Assembly (NCBI GenBank): GCA_016714905.1
Contig: JADKBW010000007.1
Location: 124,001-188,000, forward strand
Direction: 5' to 3'
From: Flavobacterium sp.
GTDB lineage: Bacteria > Bacteroidota > Bacteroidia > Flavobacteriales > Flavobacteriaceae
DNA: 64,000 nucleotides
The notes below the pieces were generated by a model. That model saw only the letters and a list, made by a program, of their open reading frames with translations, was not told the origin of the DNA and searched no databases. This document shows, in pieces, positions 1 to 9,107 of the stretch. Every line of letters begins with the position of its first letter. Position 1 is the stretch's first letter. Both the position numbers and the translations under genes were made by a program.

Positions 1-698
1 AGGGAATGCCTACGAAGCAAATCTATAAGTTGGCTTTTGGGTATTTAAAAAAAGCATCAAATTCACATGCCGCGCGTTATAATCTTCGGCAAGCGCTGCA
101 ACTTTTAGGTCCTGCAGGTTTTTTCTTTGAAAAATATATGGCGCGACTTTTTGAAGCTGAGAAATACGAAACCAAAACAAACGTGACTTTGCAAGGGCGT
201 TGCGTTACGCATGAACTTGACGTAGTGATTCGAAAAAATGGCTTGATTGCTATGGTCGAATGTAAATTTCACACAGGAAGAGAAGCGACGACGGATGTAA
301 AAGTACCCATGTATATTCTGTCTCGCTTTAATGATTTGAAAGAAAAACCGCACGTACTATTTTCAGGAAAGGAAGCAATTACAAAATGTTGGGTTATTAC
401 CAACAATCGATTTACCTCTGATGCAGTAACTTTTGCAACTTGTTCAGGTATTCAGTTACTTAGTTGGGATTATCCGAAAGAGCTCAATTTGAGAAACAAA
501 ATCGACGCACATCAATTATATCCAATTACTTGTTTGACCACACTGTCAATAGCAGAGAAGGATAAGTTGTTAATTCTTGACGTTTTATTGGTAAAGGAGA
601 TTATCAATAATTCTCAATGTTTAGAAAAAATAGGGTTAAGTCCTAACCGAATACATAATGTTTTGAAAGAAGCAACTGCGTTGTGCCGATTTTTTTGA
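1..698 (+). CDS. Restriction endonuclease-like (Mrr-type) protein, 5' truncated
   Basis: This is the C-terminal part of a protein that begins upstream of the window: the frame is open to the left edge, and the first ATG at 6 is probably internal. The visible N-terminus resembles the tail of an ATP-cone (helical, ending in a GPAGFFFEKY-like segment). It is followed by a restriction-endonuclease-like core, with HELDVVI near residue 68 and MVECKFH near residue 83, matching the D...(E)xK nuclease motif. Flavobacteria often encode ATP-cone plus Mrr-like proteins of about 280 residues. A role in DNA cleavage or repair is inferred from family only. The MBL-fold gene follows 33 bp downstream on the same strand. 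Confidence 0.7.
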   Translation, partial: GMPTKQIYKLAFGYLKKASNSHAARYNLRQALQLLGPAGFFFEKYMARLFEAEKYETKTNVTLQGRCVTHELDVVIRKNGLIAMVECKFHTGREATTDVKVPMYILSRFNDLKEKPHVLFSGKEAITKCWVITNNRFTSDAVTFATCSGIQLLSWDYPKELNLRNKIDAHQLYPITCLTTLSIAEKDKLLILDVLLVKEIINNSQCLEKIGLSPNRIHNVLKEATALCRFF

Positions 699-731
699 AA
701 CAAAGTTTCTAATATTTAAAATTTAGTCAAA

Positions 732-2088
732 ATGAAAATTAAATTTCTAGGTGGAGTGGGAACGGTTACTGGTTCAAAGACCTTGGTAGAAACTAATGGT
801 CTTCGGATTTTAATTGATTGTGGCCTCTTTCAAGGGATTAAGCCCTTGCGAGAACTCAATTGGGAAACCCTTGTCTGCATTGCCGTCAACGATTGATTAT
901 GTATTGTTAACGCATGGACATTTGGACCACTGTGGCTGGTTGCCGCGATTGGTTGCGCAAGGATTTTCTGGGAAAATATATTGTACAAGCCCAACCGCTG
1001 CGATTGCTAAGTTGATTATGTTGGATAGCGCCAAAATTCAAGAAGAAGAAGCCAATATGGCCAATAAAGGTCAGTACTCGAAACACGAAAAAGCAGAACC
1101 TTTATATACGGTGCAACAAGCGGAAGCGGTATTTCCACATTTTAGAATAATTAAAATCAATGAAGCAGTCCATTTAGATGCTGAGATTTCGGCTGTTTTT
1201 ACCAATGCGGGTCATATTATTGGCGCCTGCACGATTCAATTGGAAGCAGAGGGAAAGACCTTGGTGTTTTCAGGCGACATTGGAAGAGATGACGATGTGC
1301 TGCTTTTTCCGCCAACAAAACCGCACAAAGGAGATTATATTTTTTTAGAAAGTACTTATGGAAACCGAATTCATCCAGATACTGATGTGAAATTGGAGTT
1401 AGCATCATACATCAACAATACGGTCGAAAAAGGTGGAACGATTATCATACCAAGTTTCGCGGTCGAACGTGCACAAACCATCATGTATTTGCTTTGGCAG
1501 CTCAAAGAAGAAAAGCGAATTCCAGACATGCCCTACGTTATTGATACGCCTATGGGAATTAATGTGCTTCAAGTTTTTGAAGACAGCAAAAAATGGCACA
1601 AAATACCAGAACACGAATATGTTGCGATGTGCAAAATGTTTGCTATGAATTCGGACTATCAAGAAACCATAGCTACAATTTTCGATAATCAGCCGAAAGT
1701 CATTATTGCAGCTAGCGGAATGATAACTGGAGGTCGTGTTTTGAGTTATTTGGAACGCTATATTGAGTTGCCCGAAACAACAGTCATTATTATTGGTTAT
1801 CAGGCAGAGGGAACACGGGGAAGAAAATTGTTAGAAGGAGCAACAGATATCAAGATTAGAGGGAAATATTATGCGGTTCATGCCAACATTCTTGAGATTC
1901 AAAGCTTGTCTGCGCACGGAGATCAAAATGATTTGATGAATTGGTTAACCGCGCTCGAAAACAAGCCCAAGAAAGTCTTCTTGGTGCATGGTGAAAACCA
2001 GCCCGCCGACGAGCTTAGGATTAAAATTCAGGAAAAGTATGGTTACGACTGTGCTGTTCCATTGATGGGTCAAGAAGTTGAATTGTAA
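732..2088 (+). pseudogene. MBL-fold beta-CASP RNA-processing exonuclease family protein, frameshifted
   Basis: The natural start is the ATG at 732, giving MKIKFLGGVGTVTGSK, the usual beginning of metallo-beta-lactamase/beta-CASP proteins. That frame stops at about 894, while the rest of the gene (zinc motif HGHLDHCG, beta-CASP domain, SAHGDQ, and HGE near the C-terminus) continues in the next frame to 2088. The break lies at GGGAAACCC (862-870); removing one A restores a WEPLSALPSTIDYVLL-like reading and a protein of about 451 residues. Members of this family (YSH1/CPSF73-like) are RNases; the exact substrate is unknown. The frameshift may be a sequencing error, because the remainder looks fully conserved. 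Confidence 0.8.
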
Positions 2089-2107
2089 ATATTTAACAAG
2101 ATTTTGG

Positions 2108-2137
2108 TTTGCGACTTCCGTTTAATTCCTACTTTTG
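2108..2137 (+). promoter_or_regulatory. Bacteroidota-type promoter (TTTG / TACTTTTG)
   Basis: TTTG at 2108-2111 and TACTTTTG at 2130-2137 are separated by 18 nt. This fits the flavobacterial -33 TTG / -7 TAnnTTTG consensus. The -7 box ends only 4 nt before the ATG at 2142, so the transcript would be leaderless or nearly so. Confidence 0.5.
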
Positions 2138-2141
2138 CCCC

Positions 2142-2549
2142 ATGAAATTTCAAAAATCCATAAGCCTTTTTTTAGCATTTTTCCTGTTCCTTTCGAACAT
2201 GGGACTAGCGATGAATGTGCATTATTGTGGTGATGAAATAGCCTCTGTATCCCTTAATACAAACCTTGATTCTTCCGATACGGAGGAAGATTGCTGCGGT
2301 ATCGTCGAAAAACAATCCCATTGTTGTTCAGACAAAGTTGTTCATTTTGAAAAAAAAACCGACCAAGCTACTGTTTTTACTGTTCAATTAGATAGTGTCG
2401 ATGTTTTCGTTTATGACACTTGGCAGCCTATTGTTTTTTCACCTTTTTCGGTTAATGAATTCAATGGAAGTTCGGAATATTCTTTTCAATCGAATGCGCC
2501 ACCGCTCTTTAAGTTGTATTCTCAATATATTTTCTACGATTGTTTTTAA
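2142..2549 (+). CDS. HYC_CC_PP family secreted protein
   Basis: Small exported protein (about 135 residues) with an N-terminal signal peptide (MKFQKSISLFLAFFLFLSN), then the HYCGDE motif near residue 27. Paired cysteines follow (EDCCGIV and SHCCSDK). This HYC...CC...CC layout defines the Bacteroidota HYC_CC_PP family. I chose the ATG at 2142 over one 11 codons upstream because the signal peptide begins there. Members typically sit beside TonB receptors and HMA-domain proteins, as here, and the cysteine/histidine pattern suggests periplasmic metal binding, probably copper. The function is inferred from context. Confidence 0.75.
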   Translation: MKFQKSISLFLAFFLFLSNMGLAMNVHYCGDEIASVSLNTNLDSSDTEEDCCGIVEKQSHCCSDKVVHFEKKTDQATVFTVQLDSVDVFVYDTWQPIVFSPFSVNEFNGSSEYSFQSNAPPLFKLYSQYIFYDCF

Positions 2550-2605
2550 TGTTTTTTTAAAAAGGAAAATCTTATTCCACAATATTAAAACATTAGAACA
2601 TTTTT

Positions 2606-4618
2606 ATGAAAAAACAACTTCCATTACTTCTCGTAATGATTTTTTGCTCGTTGCAACTCTCCGCTCAAGACACGTTGAAAACAGTAAAAGTAGAATCGAC
2701 ACGAAAAAGTATCTTAAAATCATTTACTGTTACAGGAAATACTTCAGTAATGACAAGCAAGGAATTGCTCAAGGCCGCCTGTTGCAATCTTGCGGAAAGC
2801 TTTGAAACCAATCCTTCCATTGATGTCAACTTTTCGGATGCTTTGACGGGAACCAAGCAAATCAAAATGTTAGGTTTAACCAGCCCGTATTTGATGATCA
2901 CAGAGGAAAATATTCCCTCAGTTCGCGGCGCCTCTCAAGCGTACGGGCTGTCGTTTACTCCAGGAACTTGGGTGGAAAGCATTCAAATTACGAAAGGCGC
3001 AGGATCTGTGGTAAACGGCTATGAAAGCATCTCAGGACAAATCAACACGGAGTTACTGAAGCCACTGAATGATATTCCGTTTTTCTTAAATGCCTATGGA
3101 TCGACGGATTCTCGTTATGAATTAAACACTCATTTCAACAAGAAAATTTCGACAAATTGGGCGACTAGTTTATTTGTACATGGCAATACGCGAGTGGCGA
3201 AAAACGATCAAAATGGCGATGGGTTTTTGGACAATCCATTGGGGAAGCAAATCAATTTACTAAATCGCTGGCAATATACCAATCCGGACTCAGGTTTGGT
3301 TTCGTTTTTTAGCGTCAAGTATATGAATGATGAGAAACAAACTGGCGAGGTCAATTTCAACAAAGACCGCGATAAGATGACTACCAATTTTTGGGGTTCG
3401 GAAATCAATTCTGAAAGATTCGATTTTAGTTCCAAAGTCGGATACATTTTTAAAGACATTCCCAATCAGAGTATTGGTTTTCAAAATGCCTACAGCAGTC
3501 ATCGCCAAACGTCCTATTTTGGTTTGAACACTTACGATATTAAACAAAGCAGCTATTATTCTAACTTGATTTTTAATTCCATTATCAGTAATATCAAGAA
3601 TAAGTTTGCTGCTGGTTTAAACTTTACTTCCGATCAATATCAGGAGTTTGTAAATGCGCTTGATTACAGTAGAATCGACAATTCTGCAGGAAGTTTTTTC
3701 GAATATACTTATGACAATCAAGATAATTTCAGTGTGATTTTGGGAGGCAGAGTTGATTATCACAATCGACTTGGTGTCTTTGCAACGCCGCGTCTGCATT
3801 TACGATACAATCCTTGGGAAAATGGAGTAATTCGGTTTTCTGCAGGACGAGGAAAAAGAGCAGCGAATATATTTGCGGAGAATCAACAACTTTTTGCTAG
3901 TTCACGACAATTCGAAATTCTAGATACTAAAGGAAAAATCTATGGACTAGATCCGGAAATCGCATGGAATTACGGAGTGAGTTTCGGTCAAAAATTTGTT
4001 CTTTTCGGCAAAAAAGCAGATGTTGGGTTGGACTTTTATCGCACAGATTTCCAAAATCAAGCGGTGGTTGATTTGTTTGAAAGTCCACAGAAAGTCGCGT
4101 TTTATAATCTAAAAGGAAAATCATTTGCCAATAGTTTGCAGGTGGATTTCAATATGGAATTGATGAAGCATCTTGATTTACGAACGGCTTACAAATACTA
4201 TGATATTTCTACAGATTATCTTTCCGGAACTTATCAGCGGCCGTTGCAAGCCAAGCATCGATTTTTTGCTAATGTAGAATACGCAACGCATATTTCTGAA
4301 GAAGGTCAACAATGGCGCATGGATGCCACGGTCAATTGGTTTGGAAAGCAACAGTTACCGAACACGGCGACAAATGTCGAGGTAGACAGACTTCCTGAAT
4401 TTTCTCCGTCATTTTCCACGTTGAATATGCAGATTACCTTGCAACAATCTCGTAACTTTGAGATGTATTTTGGTGGTGAAAATATAGGAAATTACCGCCA
4501 AAGAAAAGCGATATTAGGTGCTATGAATCCATTCGGAGCCAATTTTGACACTTCAATCATTTATGCACCAGTTTTTGGGCAAATGTTTTACGCAGGAATG
4601 AGATTAAAAATTAGATAA
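2606..4618 (+). CDS. TonB-dependent outer-membrane receptor (probable metal transport)
   Basis: A 670-residue receptor with a signal peptide cleaved after LQLSAQ (about residue 20). A plug domain follows from about residue 45 to 150 (VMTSKELLKAACCNLAESF through a KGAGSVVNGYESISGQINTEL motif) and then a 22-strand-type barrel ending in FYAGMRLKIR with a terminal aromatic/basic strand. There is no N-terminal carboxypeptidase-like domain. It lies between an HYC_CC_PP protein and an HMA-domain protein, so import or export of copper or another thiophilic metal is the likely role. The AACC pair in the plug is notable in that light. Substrate not proven. Confidence 0.85.
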   Translation: MKKQLPLLLVMIFCSLQLSAQDTLKTVKVESTRKSILKSFTVTGNTSVMTSKELLKAACCNLAESFETNPSIDVNFSDALTGTKQIKMLGLTSPYLMITEENIPSVRGASQAYGLSFTPGTWVESIQITKGAGSVVNGYESISGQINTELLKPLNDIPFFLNAYGSTDSRYELNTHFNKKISTNWATSLFVHGNTRVAKNDQNGDGFLDNPLGKQINLLNRWQYTNPDSGLVSFFSVKYMNDEKQTGEVNFNKDRDKMTTNFWGSEINSERFDFSSKVGYIFKDIPNQSIGFQNAYSSHRQTSYFGLNTYDIKQSSYYSNLIFNSIISNIKNKFAAGLNFTSDQYQEFVNALDYSRIDNSAGSFFEYTYDNQDNFSVILGGRVDYHNRLGVFATPRLHLRYNPWENGVIRFSAGRGKRAANIFAENQQLFASSRQFEILDTKGKIYGLDPEIAWNYGVSFGQKFVLFGKKADVGLDFYRTDFQNQAVVDLFESPQKVAFYNLKGKSFANSLQVDFNMELMKHLDLRTAYKYYDISTDYLSGTYQRPLQAKHRFFANVEYATHISEEGQQWRMDATVNWFGKQQLPNTATNVEVDRLPEFSPSFSTLNMQITLQQSRNFEMYFGGENIGNYRQRKAILGAMNPFGANFDTSIIYAPVFGQMFYAGMRLKIR

Positions 4619-4636
4619 CCATTAAAATTTAGTAAA

Positions 4637-4981
4637 ATGAAAAATATAATAATGATAATGTGTCTGATTTTCGTTGGATTATCGGCACAAGCCCAAGAGG
4701 CAAAAAATAAAAACGCAAAATATTCCATTGATGTCAATGGAAATTGTGAGCAATGCAAAAAGCGCATTGAAAAAGCAGCGTATAGTATTGCTGGAGTTAA
4801 ATCTGCAGTATGGTCGGTAGAAACGCATCAATTAAGTTTGATTTTAAATGAAGAGAAAACTTCCCTTTCGGCGGTGAAAAAAGGAATTGCTAAAATTGGT
4901 CATGATACAGAAGAAGAGAAAGCTACTGATGACGTTTATAATAATTTACACCATTGCTGCCAGTATGAACGGAAAAAATAA
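4637..4981 (+). CDS. Periplasmic heavy-metal-associated (HMA) domain protein
   Basis: A 114-residue protein with a signal peptide (cleavage near SAQAQ, residue 20) followed by one HMA ferredoxin-like fold. Its metal site is C37-E-Q-C40 in NGNCEQCKKRIE, and the fold continues through GVKSAVWSVETHQLSL to AIAKIGHDTE-like sequence. A second cluster, HHCCQY, lies at the C-terminus and could add metal ligands. Spacing to the upstream receptor is 18 bp, consistent with one operon. It is probably a metallochaperone-like binder of Cu(I) or a related metal in the periplasm; the metal is inferred from the CxxC type. Confidence 0.85.
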   Translation: MKNIIMIMCLIFVGLSAQAQEAKNKNAKYSIDVNGNCEQCKKRIEKAAYSIAGVKSAVWSVETHQLSLILNEEKTSLSAVKKGIAKIGHDTEEEKATDDVYNNLHHCCQYERKK

Positions 4982-4987
4982 TCGTTG

Positions 4988-5716
4988 ATGAGAAAAGCAC
5001 TTTTACTGCTTCTTGCGCTTCAATTTCAATTTCTTTATCCTCAAAAAGCAATAGAAAATCAGGCGAATTGGTTTGCCTATACTGGTCAATATAAGTTAAC
5101 TTCGAAATGGGGATTGCATGCAGAAGCACAATTCCGAATGGATGAAGATATTCAGTTTAGCAAGCAGAATTTATTTCGCATGGGCGCTATTTATTATCCA
5201 AACCAGAACACCAATTTTATAGTTGGTTACGGATTGATCAATACGCTGAATAGTGCAGTTGATGATTATTTTAAAGAAGATAGGATTTGGGAACAGTACC
5301 AGCATACCTGCAAGTGGCGTGGCGCAAAAAACGTGATGATCAATCGGTTGCGATTAGAGCAACGATTTGTAGATAAAATTGGGCTTCAGAATGATCAAGT
5401 GGTTCGAGTGGAAACAAATTATCAAAATAGATTCCGATACTTCAGTCGCCATCTTTTTCATTTGAAATACATAAATGAAAACAAAGATGAATGCTATGCG
5501 GTTGTGCAAGATGAAGTGTTTTTAAATATTGGTTCTAATGAAGTTAATTCGAATTTTTTTGATCAGAATCGATTTTTTGTGGGGATAGGAATTCAATCCA
5601 ACTCCAATTTCAGAATAGAGTTTGGATACTTGAACCAATTGATAAATCCTGATTCTGGCGCAGATCTAATGAACCATACTCTTTCTGTTGGTCTTTTTCA
5701 CAATTTGACGTTTTAG
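4988..5716 (+). CDS. DUF2490 domain outer-membrane protein
   Basis: About 242 residues with a short signal peptide (MRKALLLLLALQFQFLYPQ). A beta-rich sequence follows with repeated aromatic strand motifs (FAYTGQYKLTSKWGLHAEAQ, FIVGYGLIN, RIEFGYLNQ) and ends in LFHNLTF, typical of a small outer-membrane barrel. The family is DUF2490, of unknown function. The ATG at 4988 is preferred to the TTG one codon upstream. It starts 6 nt after the HMA gene stop, so it is probably the last gene of the metal cluster. Confidence 0.8.
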   Translation: MRKALLLLLALQFQFLYPQKAIENQANWFAYTGQYKLTSKWGLHAEAQFRMDEDIQFSKQNLFRMGAIYYPNQNTNFIVGYGLINTLNSAVDDYFKEDRIWEQYQHTCKWRGAKNVMINRLRLEQRFVDKIGLQNDQVVRVETNYQNRFRYFSRHLFHLKYINENKDECYAVVQDEVFLNIGSNEVNSNFFDQNRFFVGIGIQSNSNFRIEFGYLNQLINPDSGADLMNHTLSVGLFHNLTF

Positions 5717-5887
5717 AAACTAATTTTGGTTGCGGACGCTCAAAATAGCATGTTGATACTGTGACTTTTAAAGAGACAAGTAATCATTGACTAATCGTTA
5801 AGTTAACTTTAAAATGAATCAATTGATTGCGGTTAAAGTAAATTATTCTTACTTTCACACACTTAAATTTCAATTACAATCCGACTT

Positions 5888-6583
5888 ATGAATCAATTCG
5901 AATGGACCCAATTACTAAATCCAGAGTTTTATATCACTTTTGAAATTGCTGGAATCCAACTCGGATTGTATATTGTTTTGTTTATTGTCTTTGCAGAAAC
6001 TGGTTTGTTTGCTGGATTCTTTCTTCCCGGGGATAGTTTGCTTTTTTTGTCAGGAATTTACAGCCGCGATTTGGTTCAGAATGTCGCTTTTTTAGACAGT
6101 GATTTTATTAATGTTACTCTTTTGTCGACCGCCGTTGCTGTTGCAGGTATTTTTGGAAACATGACGGGTTATTGGTTTGGAGCCAAAAGCGGGTATTACT
6201 TATTTAAGAAGGAAGATACGTTTTGGTTTAAGAAAAAGTACTTGCTACAGTCGAAAGATTTCTTTGAAAAGTATGGTGGTAAAGCAATCATTTTTGCTCG
6301 ATTTTTACCAATTTTTAGGACATTCGCGCCGATAGTAGCCGGGATTGTTTCGATGGATAAGAAGAAGTTTATGTTCTTTAATATTTTGAGTTCTTTCCTT
6401 TGGTCATTTGTTCTTATATTTTCTGGGCATTATCTATACGGTGTTTTCCTAAAACAAGGCATCGATTTGAAGCACCATATTGAGTGGATTGTAATTGGAA
6501 TAATCTTAATCTCAACGATTCCAGTTTTTATGAAGTTGTTAAAGAAAAGAACAGCCAAACCATCTGATCAAGATGAAATATAA
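5888..6583 (+). CDS. DedA/VTT-family membrane protein
   Basis: A 231-residue polytopic inner-membrane protein of the DedA (SNARE-associated/VTT) family. The diagnostic motifs are FAETGLFAGFFLPGDSLLF near residue 36 and ARFLPIFRTFAPIVAG near residue 138. About five membrane segments can be seen. Family members are implicated in undecaprenyl-phosphate or phospholipid flipping, but the specific substrate here cannot be read from sequence. It stands alone, converging on groL and sharing a bidirectional terminator with it. Confidence 0.85.
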   Translation: MNQFEWTQLLNPEFYITFEIAGIQLGLYIVLFIVFAETGLFAGFFLPGDSLLFLSGIYSRDLVQNVAFLDSDFINVTLLSTAVAVAGIFGNMTGYWFGAKSGYYLFKKEDTFWFKKKYLLQSKDFFEKYGGKAIIFARFLPIFRTFAPIVAGIVSMDKKKFMFFNILSSFLWSFVLIFSGHYLYGVFLKQGIDLKHHIEWIVIGIILISTIPVFMKLLKKRTAKPSDQDEI

Positions 6584-6617
6584 AAAAAATCCGAAGTTAT
6601 TAGCTTCGGATTTTTTA
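6584..6617. terminator. Bidirectional intrinsic terminator between dedA and groL
   Basis: Inverted repeat AAAAAATCCGAAG / CTTCGGATTTTTT with a 7-nt loop (6597-6603). It has a T-tract on each strand and separates two convergent genes. Confidence 0.8.
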
Positions 6618-6634
6618 TTTTATAGATGTTAATT

Positions 6635-8266
6635 TTACATCATTCCAGGCATTCCGCCGCCCATTGGCATTCCACCACCTGCGTTTTCTTCTTTAATTTC
6701 AACCAAAGCACATTCTGTAGTTAAAATCATTCCTGCCACAGAAGCAGCATTTTCTAAAGCCACACGAGTCACTTTTTTAGGATCGATGATTCCAGCTTTT
6801 AACATATCAACATACTCGTCTGTTTTAGCATTGTAACCAAAATCGCCTTTGCCTTCAGCCACTTTTGCTACTACTACTGAACCTTCTAGACCAGCATTTT
6901 CGACAATAGTTCTTAACGGAGATTCTACGGCACGAGAAATAATTTGAATTCCTGTTGCTTCATCTGCATTGTCTGCTTTTACGTTTTTCAAAACGTTTTT
7001 AGCTCTTAGCAACGCCACGCCGCCTCCAGCAACAATTCCTTCTTCAACAGCAGCGCGAGTAGCATGAAGCGCGTCGTCAACTCTGTCTTTTTTCTCTTTC
7101 ATTTCTACTTCAGAAGCAGCTCCAACATAAAGAACAGCAACACCACCAGCCAATTTAGCCAATCGTTCTTGCAATTTTTCTTTATCATAGTCAGAAGTGG
7201 AAGCTTCCATTTGACCCTTGATTTGATTCACTCGGTTTTTGATCATATCCGCTGCACCAGCGCCACTCACAACCGTGGTGTTATCTTTGTCGATAGTTAC
7301 TCTTTTAGCAGTTCCTAACATATCGATCGTAGTGTTTTCTAGTGTATAACCTCTTTCTTCTGAAATTACAGTACCACCAGTGAGGATAGCGATATCTTCT
7401 AACATCGCTTTTCTTCTGTCACCGAAACCAGGAGCTTTTACAGCTGCGATTTTTAGTGCACCACGCAATTTATTTACCACCAAAGTTGATAATGCTTCAC
7501 CATCAACATCTTCTGCGATAATCAACAAAGGTTTACCTGATTGTGCCACTGGCTCTAGAACAGGTAATAATTCCTTTAAAGAAGATACTTTTTTGTCATA
7601 CAATAAGATGTAAGGATTTTCCAATTCCGCTTCCATTTTCTCTGGATTTGTTACGAAATAGGGAGATAAATATCCTCTGTCGAATTGCATTCCTTCTACA
7701 ACATCAACATAAGTTTCAGTTCCTTTGGCTTCTTCTACTGTAATCACACCTTCTTTACCTACTTTCGCAAAAGCATTGGCAATTAATTCGCCAATTATTT
7801 CATCATTATTTGCTGAAATCGAAGCAATTTGTTTAATTTTTTCTGAGCTGCTGCCTACTACTTTAGCTTGTTTAGCTAAATCGGCAACGATAGCCTCGAC
7901 CGCTTTGTCAATTCCTCTTTTCAAATCCATAGGATTGGCTCCAGCGGCTACGTTTTTCAAACCTTCTTTTACAATTGCTTGTGCAAGAACTGTTGCGGTT
8001 GTCGTTCCGTCTCCAGCCAAATCATTGGTCTTAGAGGCCACTTCTTTTACCATTTGTGCCCCCATGTTTTCAAGCGGGTCTTGCAATTCAATTTCTTTTG
8101 CTACTGTTACGCCGTCTTTCGTTACGTTTGGTCCACCGAAAGATTTTCCGATGATTACGTTACGTCCTTTTGGACCTAAAGTAACTTTTACAGCGTTTGC
8201 TAATGCATCTACACCACGTTTTAATCCGTCACGTGCTTCAATATCAAATTTTATGTCTTTTGCCAT
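6635..8266 (-). CDS. groL: Chaperonin GroEL (60 kDa)
   Basis: A 543-residue GroEL of normal length, forming the double-ring ATP-dependent protein-folding chamber with GroES. Visible hallmarks are TLGPKGRNVII and GDGTTTATVLAQ in the ATP-binding equatorial domain, the apical domain with FDRGYLSPYF, and the Gly-Met tail GGGMPMGGGMPGMM. It lies 32 nt downstream of groS in the same orientation. No CIRCE inverted repeat was found upstream of the pair, so heat regulation is not of the HrcA type by this evidence. Confidence 0.98.
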   Translation of the reverse strand: MAKDIKFDIEARDGLKRGVDALANAVKVTLGPKGRNVIIGKSFGGPNVTKDGVTVAKEIELQDPLENMGAQMVKEVASKTNDLAGDGTTTATVLAQAIVKEGLKNVAAGANPMDLKRGIDKAVEAIVADLAKQAKVVGSSSEKIKQIASISANNDEIIGELIANAFAKVGKEGVITVEEAKGTETYVDVVEGMQFDRGYLSPYFVTNPEKMEAELENPYILLYDKKVSSLKELLPVLEPVAQSGKPLLIIAEDVDGEALSTLVVNKLRGALKIAAVKAPGFGDRRKAMLEDIAILTGGTVISEERGYTLENTTIDMLGTAKRVTIDKDNTTVVSGAGAADMIKNRVNQIKGQMEASTSDYDKEKLQERLAKLAGGVAVLYVGAASEVEMKEKKDRVDDALHATRAAVEEGIVAGGGVALLRAKNVLKNVKADNADEATGIQIISRAVESPLRTIVENAGLEGSVVVAKVAEGKGDFGYNAKTDEYVDMLKAGIIDPKKVTRVALENAASVAGMILTTECALVEIKEENAGGGMPMGGGMPGMM

Positions 8267-8298
8267 TTTTTTGCTTTTATTTATTTTTAATTATTGAA

Positions 8299-8574
8299 TT
8301 AGATTATAGCTAGAATATCATCTTCTCGCATCATCAAATAATCTTTACCATCTAATTTTAGTTCAGTTCCAGCGTATTTACCATACAAAACAGAATCGCC
8401 AATTTTTACAGTCATTGTGTGATCTTTGGTTCCAGTTCCAACTGCTACAACAGTTCCTTTTTGAGGTTTTTCTTTTGCTGTGTCTGGTATGAAAATCCCA
8501 GACGCTGTTTTGGTTTCTGCAGCTACAGGTTCAATTAGAACTCGATCTGAAAGTGGTTTAATTTTTAAAGCCAT
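8299..8574 (-). CDS. groS: Co-chaperonin GroES (10 kDa)
   Basis: A 91-residue GroES, the heptameric lid of GroEL. It starts MALKIKPLSDRVLIEP, has the mobile-loop region AAETKTASGIFIPDTAKEK (residues about 18-36), and ends in DDILAII. It is first in the groS-groL operon. It lies downstream of secG, from which it is separated by a clear terminator, so it should have its own promoter in 8575-8670; I could not identify convincing promoter boxes there. Confidence 0.97.
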   Translation of the reverse strand: MALKIKPLSDRVLIEPVAAETKTASGIFIPDTAKEKPQKGTVVAVGTGTKDHTMTVKIGDSVLYGKYAGTELKLDGKDYLMMREDDILAII

Positions 8575-8670
8575 AATGTATTTTTTTAATGTTTTTTATA
8601 CTAAATTTAATTGTCCTCTCGGCTTTCAGAAAATGTGCCATCAAAGAAAAACTGACAATTTTACTTAAAA

Positions 8671-8700
8671 AAAATGCCAGCATTGTCAAGCTGGCATTTC
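8671..8700 (-). terminator. Intrinsic terminator of secG
   Basis: On the minus strand AAATGCCAGC / GCTGGCATTT form a 10-bp stem (8690-8699 with 8672-8681) around an 8-nt loop, and the arm leads into a T-run. It lies just past the secG stop and before groS. Confidence 0.8.
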
Positions 8701-8718
8701 TTCTATTTTGGATAGAAT

Positions 8719-9105
8719 TTATTTTTTCACTGGTTCAGCACTCGCTGGAGTTGTTGGAGCTGGTGCTTCAGTTTTTGCAGGAGCTTCTTTTGCTGGAGTA
8801 GCAGCTGCTGGAGTAGCTGTTTTAGCTGCGCCTGCTTCTGTTTGATCAATAATTTTTGAATCGGTATCGCTTAGAGTTCCAGAAAAACTTAAACTTGATA
8901 GCATGATTAAAACAATCAAGATCGTTGCTAAATACCAAGTGCTTTTGTCTAGGAAATCAGTCGTTTTTTGAACTCCGCCTATCATTTGTGATCCTCCAAG
9001 AGACGAAGAAAGTCCGCCACCTTTAGGATTCTGTACCATGATGACGATTATCAATAGAAAACATACTATTGTGATTAAAACTAAAAAAATTGAAAATGTG
9101 CTCAT
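8719..9105 (-). CDS. secG: Preprotein translocase subunit SecG
   Basis: 128 residues with two membrane helices (about 5-24 and 57-75) around the conserved cytoplasmic loop QNPKGGGLSSSLGG near residue 26. The sequence matches SecG, an accessory subunit of the SecYEG channel. The C-terminal 50 residues are a low-complexity Ala/Pro/Lys tail (EAPAKTEAPAPTTPAS), common in flavobacterial SecG. It starts 2 nt after the restored stop of the upstream TPR-like gene, indicating cotranscription. Confidence 0.93.
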   Translation of the reverse strand: MSTFSIFLVLITIVCFLLIIVIMVQNPKGGGLSSSLGGSQMIGGVQKTTDFLDKSTWYLATILIVLIMLSSLSFSGTLSDTDSKIIDQTEAGAAKTATPAAATPAKEAPAKTEAPAPTTPASAEPVKK

Positions 9106-9107
9106 TG

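Noticed and set aside
7725..8297. 190-codon plus-strand frame opposite groL
   Set aside because: Complement of the well-conserved groL coding sequence; no signal peptide or known domain, and high codon constraint on the other strand explains the open frame.
8575..8670. CIRCE element upstream of groS
   Set aside because: No TTAGCACTC-type inverted repeat was found in the region.
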